Counted from the stretch's first letter, positions 15,905-25,108 are shown. The stretch: 64,000 nucleotides of DNA from Hasllibacter sp963833115 (GCA_963833115.1 CAWHWS010000002.1:1426001-1490000), one strand, 5' to 3'. Notes: a model not told the origin generated them from the letters alone. Program-made: numbers and translations.

Positions 15905-18451
15905 GTGCAGCACGAGACGCCCGAAGCGCCCTACGCCCTCGTCACCCGGACCGCTGACATCGCGGCCGGGCGCCATGGCCGCCGGGCCAAGTGCCTCCAG
16001 CGGCTGCTGCGCCTGGACCTGCCGGTGCCGGCGACCGTCGCGCTTCCGTTCGAGACCGTGCGGGCGATCGCCGCGGGCCATCCGCCCGACCTCGCCGCGG
16101 TGATGGCGCATTTCGGGCCGGCGCCGCTCCTGTCGGTCCGCCCGTCGAGCCAGGACCAGGACTGGGGCGGCCCCGGCGCGGTCCTCAACATCGGGCTGAA
16201 CGACGCCCGGCGCGCGGCCCTGGCGGAGCGGCACGGCGCGGACGCGGCCGCGGCGCTCCATCTCGCCTTCGTGGAGACCTGGTCGGCGCAGGTCGCGCGC
16301 CTCGATCCCGACCATTTCGAGCCGCCCGAGGGCGCCGGGCCGCAGGAGGCGCTGCGCGCCGCGCTCGCCGCCTACCGCGCGGAGGCCGACGAGGAGTTCC
16401 CACAGGACCCGCAGGTGCAGCTCGCCGGCGTCCTGCGCGCCATGGCCCGCGCCTGGGAGGGCACCTCCGCGCGCCTCCTGCGCCAGGCCCGGGGCGCGCC
16501 GGAGGAGGCCGGGCTCGGCCTCGTGGTGCAGGAGATGGCGCTTGGCCTCGGCGCGGCGGAGAGCGGCTCGGGCGTGATCCAGTTCGTCTCCTCAGACAGC
16601 GGGCATGTCGGCGTCACGGGCCGCTATCTCGGCGGGGCGCAGGGCCGGGCGGCGCTGGGCGCCGAGCGCGCGCTCTACCTCGCGGCGGACCCGCGCGGCC
16701 CCTCCCTCGAGGAGCGCGCGCCGGAGGCGGTCGCCGCCCTGCGCGCCATGGGCGCGACCTGCCGCGCGGGCCTGCGCGAGGAGATGCAGATCGAGTTCAC
16801 CCTGTCGGACGGGGCGCTCGCCGTGCTCGACGCGGTGCCCGTGCCGCGCAGCTCGCGCGCCGCGGTGCGCATCGCGGTCTCCCTGGCCGAGGACGGGGTG
16901 ATCGGCCGCGAGGAGGCCTTGATGCGGATCGAGCCGGGGGCGGTGACCGAGCTGCTGCACCCGCGGATCGATCCGGCGGCGCCGCGCGACCGGGTCGCCG
17001 CGGGGATCGCCGCGAGCCCGGGCGCGGCCACCGGGCGGCTCGCGTTCTCGGGCGCCGCGGCGCAGGCGATGCGCGCGCGGGGCGAGGCGCCGCTCCTGGT
17101 GGGACGCGAGACCGCGCCGGAGGACATCCGCGGCCTCTCCGCCGCCGCCGGCGTGGTGACCGAGCGCGGCGGCATGTCGAGCCACGCCGCCGTGATCGCC
17201 CGCGGGCTGGGCATCCCCTGCGTCGTGGGCGCCTCAGAGATGCGGTGCGACCTGCGCCGCCGGACCCTGACCGCCCATGGCCGGACCTTCCGCGAGGGCG
17301 ACGAGATGACCGTGGACGGCACCGCCGGCACGCTCCTCGCGGGCGCCGCCGAGATGCTGCCCCCCGCGCCGGGCGAGGGGGCCGAGACCCTCCTGGCCTG
17401 GGCTGACGAGGCGCGCGACATCGGGGTGCGCGCCAACGCCGACACGCCCGAGGACGCGCGGCAGGCCCGCCGCTTCGGCGCCGAGGGGATCGGCCTGTGC
17501 CGGACCGAGCACATGGTCTTCGAGGACACGCGCCTCACGCTCCTGCGCGAGATGATCTTCGCCGAGGACGCGGCCGGGCGGCGGGCGGCGGTCGCGCGCC
17601 TCCTGCCGCTGCACATGGCGGATTTCGCCGACATCTTCCGCGTGATGCGGGGGGCGACCGTCTGCCTGCGCCTGTTCGACCCGCCGCTGCACGAGTTCCT
17701 GCCCGCCACGCGCGAGGGGCTGCGCGACCTCGCCGAAGCGCTCGGCCAGCCGCTCTCGGACGTGATGCGCCGGGCGCGCGACCTCGCGGAGTTCAACCCG
17801 ATGCTGGGCATGCGGGGCGTGCGCCTCGGGATCGCCCTGCCGGAGATCTACGACATGCAGGCGCAGGCGATCCTGGGCGCCGCGGCGCAGGTCGCCGGCG
17901 AGGGCATCGAGATCGTGCCCGAGATCATGATCCCCCTGGTCACCGGCAGCCGGGAGGTCGAGATCGTGACCGCCGCGCTCGCCGCCGCCGCCGAGCGGGT
18001 GCGCCGCGAGACCGGCCATGCCGCCGCGTATTCGGTCGGGGTGATGGTCGAGACGCCGCGCGCGGCGCTGCGGGCGGGGGACATCGCGGCGCGCTGCGAC
18101 TTCCTGTCGTTCGGCACCAACGACCTGACGCAGATGACCTACGGCCTGAGCCGCGACGACGCGGGGCGGTTCATGGACGCCTATGTCCGGCAGGGCGTCT
18201 GGCCCGAGGATCCCTTCATCCGGCTCGACACCGAGGGGGTGGGCGAGCTCCTGGCCATCGCGGCGGAGCGGGCGCGCGCGGTGCGGCCGGGCATCGCGCT
18301 CTCGCTGTGCGGCGAGCATGGCGGGCACGGCGCGTCGATCGAGTTCTGCCGGCAGGCGGGGTTCGACTACGTGTCGTGCTCCCCCTACCGCGTACCCGTG
18401 GCCCGTCTCGCCGCCGCCCGCCTCGCGATCGCGGACCGCGCGCGCCGCTGA
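15905..18451 (+). CDS. PPDK-like PEP-utilising enzyme with altered nucleotide site
   Basis: An 848-residue protein with the three-part plan of pyruvate phosphate dikinase. The central phosphohistidine domain is intact (ERGGMSSHAAVIARGLGIPC, about residues 419-438). So is the C-terminal PEP/pyruvate barrel (SLCGEHGG and FDYVSCSPYRVPVARLAAAR). The N-terminal ATP-grasp part is divergent: the usual GGKGANL lysine motif is not seen (GRRAKCLQRL), DIEF is QIEF, and the LQTR motif is LDAV. ATP-dependent dikinase activity is therefore uncertain. GTG start 15905 has an aggagg 9 nt upstream. A PPDK-like gene after glyS is a common Rhodobacteraceae arrangement. Confidence 0.8.
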   Translation: MQHETPEAPYALVTRTADIAAGRHGRRAKCLQRLLRLDLPVPATVALPFETVRAIAAGHPPDLAAVMAHFGPAPLLSVRPSSQDQDWGGPGAVLNIGLNDARRAALAERHGADAAAALHLAFVETWSAQVARLDPDHFEPPEGAGPQEALRAALAAYRAEADEEFPQDPQVQLAGVLRAMARAWEGTSARLLRQARGAPEEAGLGLVVQEMALGLGAAESGSGVIQFVSSDSGHVGVTGRYLGGAQGRAALGAERALYLAADPRGPSLEERAPEAVAALRAMGATCRAGLREEMQIEFTLSDGALAVLDAVPVPRSSRAAVRIAVSLAEDGVIGREEALMRIEPGAVTELLHPRIDPAAPRDRVAAGIAASPGAATGRLAFSGAAAQAMRARGEAPLLVGRETAPEDIRGLSAAAGVVTERGGMSSHAAVIARGLGIPCVVGASEMRCDLRRRTLTAHGRTFREGDEMTVDGTAGTLLAGAAEMLPPAPGEGAETLLAWADEARDIGVRANADTPEDARQARRFGAEGIGLCRTEHMVFEDTRLTLLREMIFAEDAAGRRAAVARLLPLHMADFADIFRVMRGATVCLRLFDPPLHEFLPATREGLRDLAEALGQPLSDVMRRARDLAEFNPMLGMRGVRLGIALPEIYDMQAQAILGAAAQVAGEGIEIVPEIMIPLVTGSREVEIVTAALAAAAERVRRETGHAAAYSVGVMVETPRAALRAGDIAARCDFLSFGTNDLTQMTYGLSRDDAGRFMDAYVRQGVWPEDPFIRLDTEGVGELLAIAAERARAVRPGIALSLCGEHGGHGASIEFCRQAGFDYVSCSPYRVPVARLAAARLAIADRARR

Positions 18452-18598
18452 GGCGCCGGGCGCCGCCGGGTCCGCGGAGACCCGCCGGCGATGGGCGAGG
18501 TCCTGCCGATCCGCCGTCCCGCGCCGGCCCGGCGGCTTGTCCCGCCGCCCGATGCCACGTATCCGCGCGATGGCTTGCGGTGGCGTGGGGATCGGCGG

Positions 18599-19180
18599 AT
18601 GGCATGTTTGGACAGGGCGGGGGTGCTCGCCCTCGCGGCGGCGGCATCGCTCTCGGCCGGGTCCGCCGGCGCCGCGACCGACAGGGGCCCGTCCGCGGTC
18701 GCCGCGGCCGCAGAGCCCTGGTCCCGCGCCTGGCTCGCGGTCCAGCCCGCGCCGGTGGTCGAGGGTGCGGCGCTCGACTGCCTGGCCGAGGCGATCTACT
18801 TCGAGGCGCGGGGCGAGCCCGTGCGCGGCCAGTTCGCCGTCGCCGAGGTGATCGTGAACCGCGCCAGCTCGCCGGCCTTTCCCGACACGGTCTGCGACGT
18901 GATCGGCCAGGGCACCGGCAAGCGCTACCAATGCCAGTTCACCTATACCTGCGACGGGCGCCCCGAGACGGTGCGCGACGTCGCCGCCTATGCCCGCGGG
19001 CGCAAGGTCTCCGCGATCATGCTCGAGCACGCGCGGGCGGGCCGGTCCGGCGAGCTGACGCGCGGGGCGCTCTACTACCACACCCGCGCGGTAAGCCCGT
19101 CCTGGGCCGCCGTGTTCGAGCGCACGACGACCATCGGCGCGCACCATTTCTACTCTTCGGACGCCTGGGAGCGGTCCTGA
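18599..19180 (+). CDS. Cell wall hydrolase, SleB/Hydrolase_2 family
   Basis: A 193-residue exported protein. A signal peptide (LALAAAASLSAGSAGAAT, ending about residue 26) precedes a Hydrolase_2 domain: LDCLAEAIYFEARGEPVRGQ (with the probable catalytic Glu), AEVIVNRASSPAFPDTVCDV, CQFTYTCDG, ARGALYYHT-like segment and a final HHFYS. SleB-type enzymes are lytic transglycosylase-like hydrolases acting on peptidoglycan. A longer frame starts at 18491, but the 18599 ATG gives a proper signal sequence and was preferred. It lies between the PPDK-like gene and glmM on the same strand. Confidence 0.88.
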   Translation: MACLDRAGVLALAAAASLSAGSAGAATDRGPSAVAAAAEPWSRAWLAVQPAPVVEGAALDCLAEAIYFEARGEPVRGQFAVAEVIVNRASSPAFPDTVCDVIGQGTGKRYQCQFTYTCDGRPETVRDVAAYARGRKVSAIMLEHARAGRSGELTRGALYYHTRAVSPSWAAVFERTTTIGAHHFYSSDAWERS

Positions 19181-19241
19181 CGGGACGTTGACGCCCGGCG
19201 CCCGCGGGGTGCAGACCCGCGCGACACGAGAGGGACGCGCG

Positions 19242-20579
19242 ATGAAGCTCTTCGGGACCGACGGGGTGCGCGGCACCGCCAACAGCGAGCCGATGACGGC
19301 CGAGATCGCCCTCCGCCTGGGGCAGGCCGCCGGCCACCATTTCCGCCGCGACGGCAGCGCCGCGCACCGCGTCGTCATCGGCAAGGACACGCGCCTGTCC
19401 GGCTACATGCTCGAGACGGCCCTGACGGCCGGGCTCGCCTCCACGGGCATGAACGTGCTCCTGCTCGGCCCGGTGCCCACCCCCGGCGTCGCCTTCCTCA
19501 CCCGGTCGATGCGCGCCGATCTGGGGATTATGATCTCCGCCAGCCACAACCCGGCGCATGACAACGGGATCAAGTTCTTCGGCCCCGACGGGTTCAAGCT
19601 CTCGGACGAGGACGAGGCGCGGATCGAGGCCCTGACCGCCGGACGGGTCGCGCCCTGCAAGCCGGCGGAGATCGGCCGCGCCCGGCGGATCGAGGAGGCC
19701 GGCGGGCGCTATGTCGAGTATGTCAAGACGACCTTCCCCAGGGGCCGCGGGCTCGGCGGGCTCAAGGTCGTGGTCGACGCGGCGAACGGCGCGGCCTATC
19801 GGGTCGCCCCGGACGTGCTGTGGGAGCTGGGCGCCGAGGTCGTCGCCGTCGGCGTCTCGCCCAATGGGCACAACATCAACGCCGAATGCGGCAGCACCCA
19901 TCCCCAGGCCGCCGCCATGATGGTGCGCGAGAGCGGCGCGGATGTCGGCATCTGCCTGGACGGCGACGCCGATCGCCTGATCCTGCTCGACGAGACCGGG
20001 GCGGTGGCGGACGGGGACCAGATCATGGCGCTCCTCGCCGGCCGGCTGCACGCGACGGGACGGCTCGCGAAGGACACGCTCGTCGCGACCGTGATGAGCA
20101 ATCTCGGCCTGGAGCGCCACCTCGCGGCGCAGGGGATCGACCTCGTGCGCACCGGGGTCGGCGACCGCCACGTCGTCGAGGCGATGCGCAAGGGCGGCTT
20201 CGCGCTGGGCGGCGAGCAGTCGGGCCATATCGTGATGACGGACCACGCGACCACCGGCGACGGCCTGATGGCGGCGCTCCAGTTCCTGGCCGAGATGGTC
20301 CGCACGGGCGCGCCGGCCTCGACCCTCCTGCGCCAGTTCGACAGCGTGCCCCAGAAGCTGGTGAACGTGACCTACGAGCGCGGGGCCGTCCCGCTCGAGG
20401 CGCAGGCCGTGATCGCCGCCATCGCCGAGGGGGAGGCGCGCCTCGACGGGACGGGCCGCGTGCTCATCCGCGCGAGCGGGACGGAGCCGAAGATCCGCGT
20501 CATGGCCGAGGCCGAGGACGAGGCCCTGCTCGACGAGGTGGTCCACAGCATCGCGGAGGCCGTGCGCGGCGCGTCCTGA
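19242..20579 (+). CDS. glmM: Phosphoglucosamine mutase
   Basis: A 445-residue alpha-D-phosphohexomutase converting glucosamine-6-P to glucosamine-1-P for UDP-GlcNAc, peptidoglycan and LPS synthesis. Family marks: KLFGTDGVRGTAN at the start, the phosphoserine loop GIMISASHNPAHDNGIK (about residues 92-108), the metal-binding DGDADR (about 240-245), the sugar loop GEQSGHI and the C-terminal phosphate-binding RASGTEPKIRVM. Length fits GlmM (about 445). It lies 61 nt after the cell-wall hydrolase gene. ftsH/folP, often beside glmM elsewhere, are absent. Confidence 0.98.
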   Translation: MKLFGTDGVRGTANSEPMTAEIALRLGQAAGHHFRRDGSAAHRVVIGKDTRLSGYMLETALTAGLASTGMNVLLLGPVPTPGVAFLTRSMRADLGIMISASHNPAHDNGIKFFGPDGFKLSDEDEARIEALTAGRVAPCKPAEIGRARRIEEAGGRYVEYVKTTFPRGRGLGGLKVVVDAANGAAYRVAPDVLWELGAEVVAVGVSPNGHNINAECGSTHPQAAAMMVRESGADVGICLDGDADRLILLDETGAVADGDQIMALLAGRLHATGRLAKDTLVATVMSNLGLERHLAAQGIDLVRTGVGDRHVVEAMRKGGFALGGEQSGHIVMTDHATTGDGLMAALQFLAEMVRTGAPASTLLRQFDSVPQKLVNVTYERGAVPLEAQAVIAAIAEGEARLDGTGRVLIRASGTEPKIRVMAEAEDEALLDEVVHSIAEAVRGAS

Positions 20580-20785
20580 CCACGACCGCAGGAGGCCCCG
20601 CCGCGAGCACTCGCGGAGCCGGCGGCGGCCGGGGCGGGGGGCCTCGGCAGTGGAGCGGCCGATGGCGCCGCGCCCCATGCCGCCGAACGGGCCCGCGGCG
20701 TCCTGCGCCGGGTGGGGAAAGGGGCCGCGGGCCGTCTCCCTTCGGGATCGCGACACGCGCCGCCCCTGACGGGCCGGACGCGAAG

Positions 20786-20815
20786 GGGGCGGCGCGGATC
20801 TCCCCGCGCCGCCCC
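20786..20815 (-). terminator. Hairpin downstream of the VPLPA-CTERM gene
   Basis: A perfect 12-bp GC stem (20786-20797 with 20804-20815) with a 6-nt loop starts 23 nt after the stop of the minus-strand gene. No clear U-run follows, so it may be an mRNA end stabiliser or an imperfect intrinsic terminator. The rest of 20580-20838 holds only a smaller CCGCGA-GCAC-TCGCGG hairpin downstream of glmM. Confidence 0.6.
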
Positions 20816-20838
20816 GTGCCGTGCGTTCCCCGGTCGGA

Positions 20839-21510
20839 TCAGGCGCGGCGACGGCGGCCCGCCATGCCGAGGGCGCCGAGGCCGACCGCGAGGAGCGGCA
20901 GGGCCGCGGGCACCGGGATCGGCGCGACCGTGGCGCCGGTGAGCTGGAAGCTGTCCGTATGGCCGCCGCAGGCCTCGTGGGAGGACGTGGTGCAGTCCTG
21001 GTTGGGGTAGCCGGCCACGATGTCGAAGGAGGTGCCGACGATCGGCATGAACACGCCGAGCTGGTTGCCCTGATTGGAGATGCGCACGCCCTGCTGGCCC
21101 GTGACGGCGATGTAGAAATCGTCGAAGTCGTCGACGCCGCCGAAGGCGAGCGCGGAGATCGTGACCTTGCGGTCGAAGACGAGGCGCAGGAGCTCGTTCC
21201 GGTCGACGCCGATGCCGTCGATGGTGGACGGGCCGGCGACGATCACGTTGCCGTTCGCGTCCCGGCCGCCGGTGCCCGTCACGCCGTCGACGCCGAAGCC
21301 GGTGCCGTCGAAGCCGACCAGCGCGGCCCGCTCGTTGGTCAGGTCGTCGTCGACGGTGAAGCCCGTGAACGTGAGGCCCAGGCCGGAGATCGTCGCGTCG
21401 AGGGAGGCGTGGCTGCCCGGCGCGGCGGTGATGGTGAAGGTGTCGGCCTTGGCGGCGCCGGTCAGGGCGATGGCGGCGGCGGCGACGGCGGCGAGTACGG
21501 CGGTGTTCAT
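20839..21510 (-). CDS. Exported VPLPA-CTERM (PEP-CTERM-like) protein
   Basis: A 223-residue secreted protein. It has an N-terminal signal peptide (MNTAVLAAVAAAAIALTGAAKA) and a C-terminal sorting tail APIPVPAALPLLAVGLGALG followed by MAGRRRRA: a V-P-x-x-A-like motif, hydrophobic helix and Arg cluster. This is the tripartite VPLPA-CTERM/PEP-CTERM architecture cleaved by an exosortase in many Rhodobacterales. The mature domain has many beta-prone, Asp/Gly-rich stretches (FGGVDDFDDFYIAVTG) and two cysteines (QDCTTSSHEACGG). Function is unknown; a surface, sheath or exopolysaccharide role is known for the class. No exosortase lies in this window. RBS gagagga precedes the ATG at 21510. Confidence 0.85.
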   Translation of the reverse strand: MNTAVLAAVAAAAIALTGAAKADTFTITAAPGSHASLDATISGLGLTFTGFTVDDDLTNERAALVGFDGTGFGVDGVTGTGGRDANGNVIVAGPSTIDGIGVDRNELLRLVFDRKVTISALAFGGVDDFDDFYIAVTGQQGVRISNQGNQLGVFMPIVGTSFDIVAGYPNQDCTTSSHEACGGHTDSFQLTGATVAPIPVPAALPLLAVGLGALGMAGRRRRA

Positions 21511-21608
21511 CGCGTATTCCTCTCTAATTTGCGGTTCTTGACCCCACATCGCCGGCGGGCGCGGCGGGATCGGGGAACCGGAGAGGAGATGTCGTGACGT
21601 CCTTAACG

Positions 21609-21633
21609 CCGCCCGGACCGTCGGTCCGGGCGG
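21609..21633 (-). terminator. ilvC terminator hairpin
   Basis: An 11-bp perfect stem (21609-21619 with 21623-21633, loop GTC) starts 9 nt beyond the ilvC stop on the minus strand. It is followed by GCGTTAAGG rather than a long U-run. The position supports a termination or 3'-stabilising role. Confidence 0.65.
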
Positions 21634-21642
21634 CCGGGGGCC

Positions 21643-22665
21643 CTAGTTGCGGCCCTTGTCCACCAGCTTTCCGGCGGAGATCCACGGCATCATGTCGCGC
21701 AGCTTGCGGCCGACCTCCTCGATCTGGTGGGCGTCGTTCATCCGCCGGGTGCCCTTGAAGAAGGGCTGGCCGACCGCGTTCTCCTGCATGAAGTCGCGCA
21801 CGAAGGCGCCGCGCTGGATGTCCGTGAGGACCGCCTTCATCCGGGCCTTGGTCTCGTCATAGGGCAGGATGCGCGGGCCGGAGACGTACTCGCCGTACTC
21901 GGCCGTGTTCGAGATCGAGTAGTTCATGTTGGCGATGCCGCCCTCGTAGATGAGGTCGACGATCAGCTTCACCTCGTGCAGGCACTCGAAATACGCCATC
22001 TCGGGCGCGTACCCGGCCTCGACCAGCGTCTCGAACCCCATGCGGATGAGCTCCACCAGCCCGCCGCACAGGACCGCCTGCTCGCCGAAGAGGTCGGTCT
22101 CGCACTCTTCCTTGAAGTTCGTCTCGATGATGCCCGAGCGCCCGCCGCCGATCGCCGAGCAGTAGCTCAGCCCGATCTCCAGCGCCCGGCCCGAGGCGTC
22201 CTCGTCCACGGCCACCAGGCAGGGGACCCCGCCGCCCTTGACGTACTCGCCGCGCACGGTGTGGCCCGGGCCCTTGGGCGCCATCATGATGACGTCGATC
22301 CCGGCCTTGGGCTCGATGAGGCCGAAGTGGATGTTGAGCCCGTGGGCGAAGGCGATGGCGGCGCCCTCGCGGATGTTGCCGTGCACGTATTTGCGGTAGG
22401 TCTCGCCCTGCAGCTCGTCCGGCATGGTGAACATGATGAGGTCGGCCCAGGCGGCGGCCTCGGCGATCTCCATCACCTTCAGGTCCTCGGCCTCGGCCTT
22501 GGCCTTGGAGGCCGAGCCCTCGCGCAGGGCCACCACGACGTTCTTCGCGCCGGAATCCCTCAGGTTGAGCGCATGGGCGTGGCCCTGCGAGCCGTAGCCC
22601 AGGATCGCCACCTTCATGTCCTTGATCAGATTGATGTCGCAGTCGCGATCGTAGTAGACGCGCAT
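21643..22665 (-). CDS. ilvC: Ketol-acid reductoisomerase (NADP+)
   Basis: A 340-residue class I KARI. It converts 2-acetolactate and 2-aceto-2-hydroxybutyrate to dihydroxy acids in valine, isoleucine and leucine synthesis, using Mg2+ and NADPH. The N-terminal NADPH fold is shown by VAILGYGSQGHAHALNLRDSG (about residues 19-39). The metal-binding residues lie in FKEECETDLFGEQAVLCGG (about 186-204) and the substrate region in YFECLHEVKLIVDLIYEGG. The length is exactly that of class I. Start ATG 22665 gives the typical MRVYYDRD start. A hairpin terminator follows. The gene is transcribed divergently from the neighbouring aminotransferase. Confidence 0.98.
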   Translation of the reverse strand: MRVYYDRDCDINLIKDMKVAILGYGSQGHAHALNLRDSGAKNVVVALREGSASKAKAEAEDLKVMEIAEAAAWADLIMFTMPDELQGETYRKYVHGNIREGAAIAFAHGLNIHFGLIEPKAGIDVIMMAPKGPGHTVRGEYVKGGGVPCLVAVDEDASGRALEIGLSYCSAIGGGRSGIIETNFKEECETDLFGEQAVLCGGLVELIRMGFETLVEAGYAPEMAYFECLHEVKLIVDLIYEGGIANMNYSISNTAEYGEYVSGPRILPYDETKARMKAVLTDIQRGAFVRDFMQENAVGQPFFKGTRRMNDAHQIEEVGRKLRDMMPWISAGKLVDKGRN

Positions 22666-22796
22666 GTCCGCCCCCAGCGTTTTTCGTGTAGGGTCGGACC
22701 GCAGCCGGCCGCCCCCGGGCCCCTCTGGCCGGTCCGCCGCTTCTACCCCATCGCGCGCCGGGCACAACGCGGCGGCACCCCCCCGAGGAGGACGCC

Positions 22797-23951
22797 ATGA
22801 AGGACTTCGCCGACACCCACCGCCCCGCGGTCGATCCCGGCGGGCTCGCCGAGTTCTCGGTCGTGTTCACCGACCGCTCGCTCAACTCCATGTCCGCCCG
22901 GTTCCAGGAGGTCATGCGCGACCTCTCCGCCGGCCTGCGCGAGGTCTACGGCGCGCACGCCCTCGCCATCGTGCCCGGCGGCGGGACCTTCGCGATGGAG
23001 GCGGTCGCGCGCTCGCTCGCCCATGGCAAGCGGGCCTTCGTGGTGCGAAACGGCTGGTTCTCCTATCGCTGGTCGCAGATCCTGGACGCCACGGGCGCCG
23101 CCGAGGACGTGCGGGTCGCGATGGCCCGGGCGGTGGACGGCGCCTACGCGCCCCCGCCCATCGACGAGACCTGCGCCGCGATCCGCGCCGCGCGGCCGGA
23201 CGTCGTCTTCGCGCCCCATGTCGAGACGAGCGCCGGGTTGATCCTGCCGGAGGCGTACGTGACGCGGCTTGCGGAGGCGGCGCACGAGGTCGGCGCGCTG
23301 ATGGTCCTCGACTGCATCGCGTCGGGCTGCGCCTGGATCGACATGGCGGCCACCGGCGTCGACGTCCTCGTCTCCGCGCCGCAGAAGGGGTGGTCGAGCA
23401 CGCCCTGCGCGGGGATCGTGATGATGTCGGAGGCCGCCGAGACGCGCGTGAAGGCCGCGCGCCCGGACAGCTTCGCGATGGACCTCGCGAGATGGCGCGC
23501 GATCATGGCGGCCTACGAGGATGGCGGGCACGCCTACCACGCCACCATGCCGACCGACGGGCTTACGCAGTTCCGCGACGCGATGAACGAGACGCGCGCG
23601 TTCGGCCATGCCGAGGCGAAGGCGGCGCAATGGCGGCTCGGGGACGCGGTGCGCGCCGCCCTGGCCGAGCGGGGGGTGCGGTCGGTCGCGGCCGAGGGGT
23701 TCGGCGCGCCGGGCGTGGTCGTGAGCTACACGGACGATCCCGCGGTGAAGTCCGGCCGCGCCTTCGCGGAGCGCGGCGCGCAGATCGCGGCCGGGGTGCC
23801 GTTGATGGTCGGCGAGCCGGAGGGGTTCTCAACCTTCCGGCTGGGCCTCTTCGGCCTCGACAAGCTGCGCGACGTGGACGGGACGCTGGCGCGCCTCGTG
23901 CCGGTGCTCGACGATGTGCTCGGAGCCGGGGTCCAGACCCCGGGGGCCTAG
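22797..23951 (+). CDS. Class V aminotransferase (alanine-glyoxylate type)
   Basis: A 384-residue PLP enzyme of the serine-pyruvate/alanine-glyoxylate aminotransferase group. Signs: the glycine-rich IVPGGGTFAMEAVARSL (about residues 58-74), VFAPHVETSAGLILP, the PLP-contacting Asp in VGALMVLDCIASGC, and the Schiff-base lysine in VLVSAPQKGWSS (about 199). The acceptor and donor cannot be fixed from sequence; glyoxylate detoxification or serine metabolism are likely. RBS gaggagg lies just before the ATG. The 3' end overlaps the convergent UbiH-like gene by 4 nt. Confidence 0.88.
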   Translation: MKDFADTHRPAVDPGGLAEFSVVFTDRSLNSMSARFQEVMRDLSAGLREVYGAHALAIVPGGGTFAMEAVARSLAHGKRAFVVRNGWFSYRWSQILDATGAAEDVRVAMARAVDGAYAPPPIDETCAAIRAARPDVVFAPHVETSAGLILPEAYVTRLAEAAHEVGALMVLDCIASGCAWIDMAATGVDVLVSAPQKGWSSTPCAGIVMMSEAAETRVKAARPDSFAMDLARWRAIMAAYEDGGHAYHATMPTDGLTQFRDAMNETRAFGHAEAKAAQWRLGDAVRAALAERGVRSVAAEGFGAPGVVVSYTDDPAVKSGRAFAERGAQIAAGVPLMVGEPEGFSTFRLGLFGLDKLRDVDGTLARLVPVLDDVLGAGVQTPGA

Positions 23952-25102
23952 GCCCCCAGGCCGAGCGCCATCAGGCGGCGCCTCGCCCCGGGCGCCGCCT
24001 CCAGCGCCCGGATGCCCAGGCCGCGCAGCGTGCCCATCGGCCCCGCGCCGATGGCCGCCGCGTTGAGCGCCGTGACCGCCGCGACCCGAAGGAGGACGCC
24101 CGGTCGCCGCGCGCGGTCGTAGGCCGCGAGCGCCGCCCGGTCGCCCACCCCGCCCGAGCAGGCGACCCGCAGGGCGGCCACGTCCGCGAGCGACATGTTG
24201 AGCCCCTGCGCCCCGATCGGCGGCACGGCGTGGGCGGCCTCGGCCATCAAGGCCACGCGCGGGCCGTCGAACCGGTCCGCGACGCGCGTGACGATCGGCC
24301 AGAGCGCCACGGGCCCGGTTCGGCGCAGGGGGCCGAGCACGCTGCCGGATCGCGCGGTCGCGGCGGCGTCGAAGGCGGCGTCCTCCATCGCCTCGAGCGC
24401 GCGGGCCTCGCCGCCGGGCACCATCCAGACCACCGCCGAGCGGTGCTCGCCCGCCTCGTCCGGCAGGGGCACGAGGACCATCGGCCCGCCGGACTCGTAG
24501 ATCTCGGTCGAGACGCAGGCATGCGGGATCTCGTGCGCCACCGTGAAGCTGAGCGCCTTCTGCCCGGTCCGCAGCGTGCGCGCCCCGATGCCGGCCGCCT
24601 CGCGCACGCGGCTCTCCTTGCCGTCCGCGCCCACCACCAGATCGCAGCGCAGGCGCGTGCCGTCCTCCAGCGTGACGAGCGCCTCGGCCTCGCGCGCGAC
24701 GAGGGCGCGCACCGAGCCGGTGACATGGCGGACGCCGAGCGCCTCCGCCCGGGCGGCGAGCGCGCGGCGCAGCGCGCCGTTGACCACGTTCCAGCCGAAG
24801 GGCCGCTCCGAGAGCTCGGCCGCGACGAAGGCCGCCGACGCCCCGCCGCGCAGGTCGAGGACCCGCATCTCCGCCAGCGGGGTGGGGGCCACGTCCATCT
24901 CCCAGGCGCCGGCGGCGGCGAGCATGTCGCGCCCGGGCTGCAGGATCGCGGTCGTCCGGCGGTCGGCGGCGCGCGCCTCGCCGGGCGCGGCGGGGGGCGC
25001 GGGATCGACCAGCGTGACGGAATGGCCGTCCGCGGCCAGCACGGTCGCGGCCGAGAGCCCGGCGAGCCCGCCGCCCGCGACGAGGATGGGGACATGTTCC
25101 AT
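23948..25102 (-). CDS. UbiH/UbiF-family FAD-dependent monooxygenase
   Basis: A 384-residue flavoprotein hydroxylase, probably acting on a ubiquinone precursor ring. The N-terminal FAD motif ILVAGGGLAGLSAATVLA (about residues 6-23) is clear, as is the DG-type LRCDLVVGADGKESRVREA motif (about 148-166). The C-terminal FAD site reads RVALMAEAAHAVPPIGAQGLNMSLAD, where the usual GDAAH is AEAAH, a small deviation. Regiospecificity (C1, C5 or C6) cannot be decided. It is followed on the same strand, going upstream, by the HAD gene with only 6 nt between. Confidence 0.85.
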   Translation of the reverse strand: MEHVPILVAGGGLAGLSAATVLAADGHSVTLVDPAPPAAPGEARAADRRTTAILQPGRDMLAAAGAWEMDVAPTPLAEMRVLDLRGGASAAFVAAELSERPFGWNVVNGALRRALAARAEALGVRHVTGSVRALVAREAEALVTLEDGTRLRCDLVVGADGKESRVREAAGIGARTLRTGQKALSFTVAHEIPHACVSTEIYESGGPMVLVPLPDEAGEHRSAVVWMVPGGEARALEAMEDAAFDAAATARSGSVLGPLRRTGPVALWPIVTRVADRFDGPRVALMAEAAHAVPPIGAQGLNMSLADVAALRVACSGGVGDRAALAAYDRARRPGVLLRVAAVTALNAAAIGAGPMGTLRGLGIRALEAAPGARRRLMALGLGA

Positions 25103-25108
25103 GGCGGC

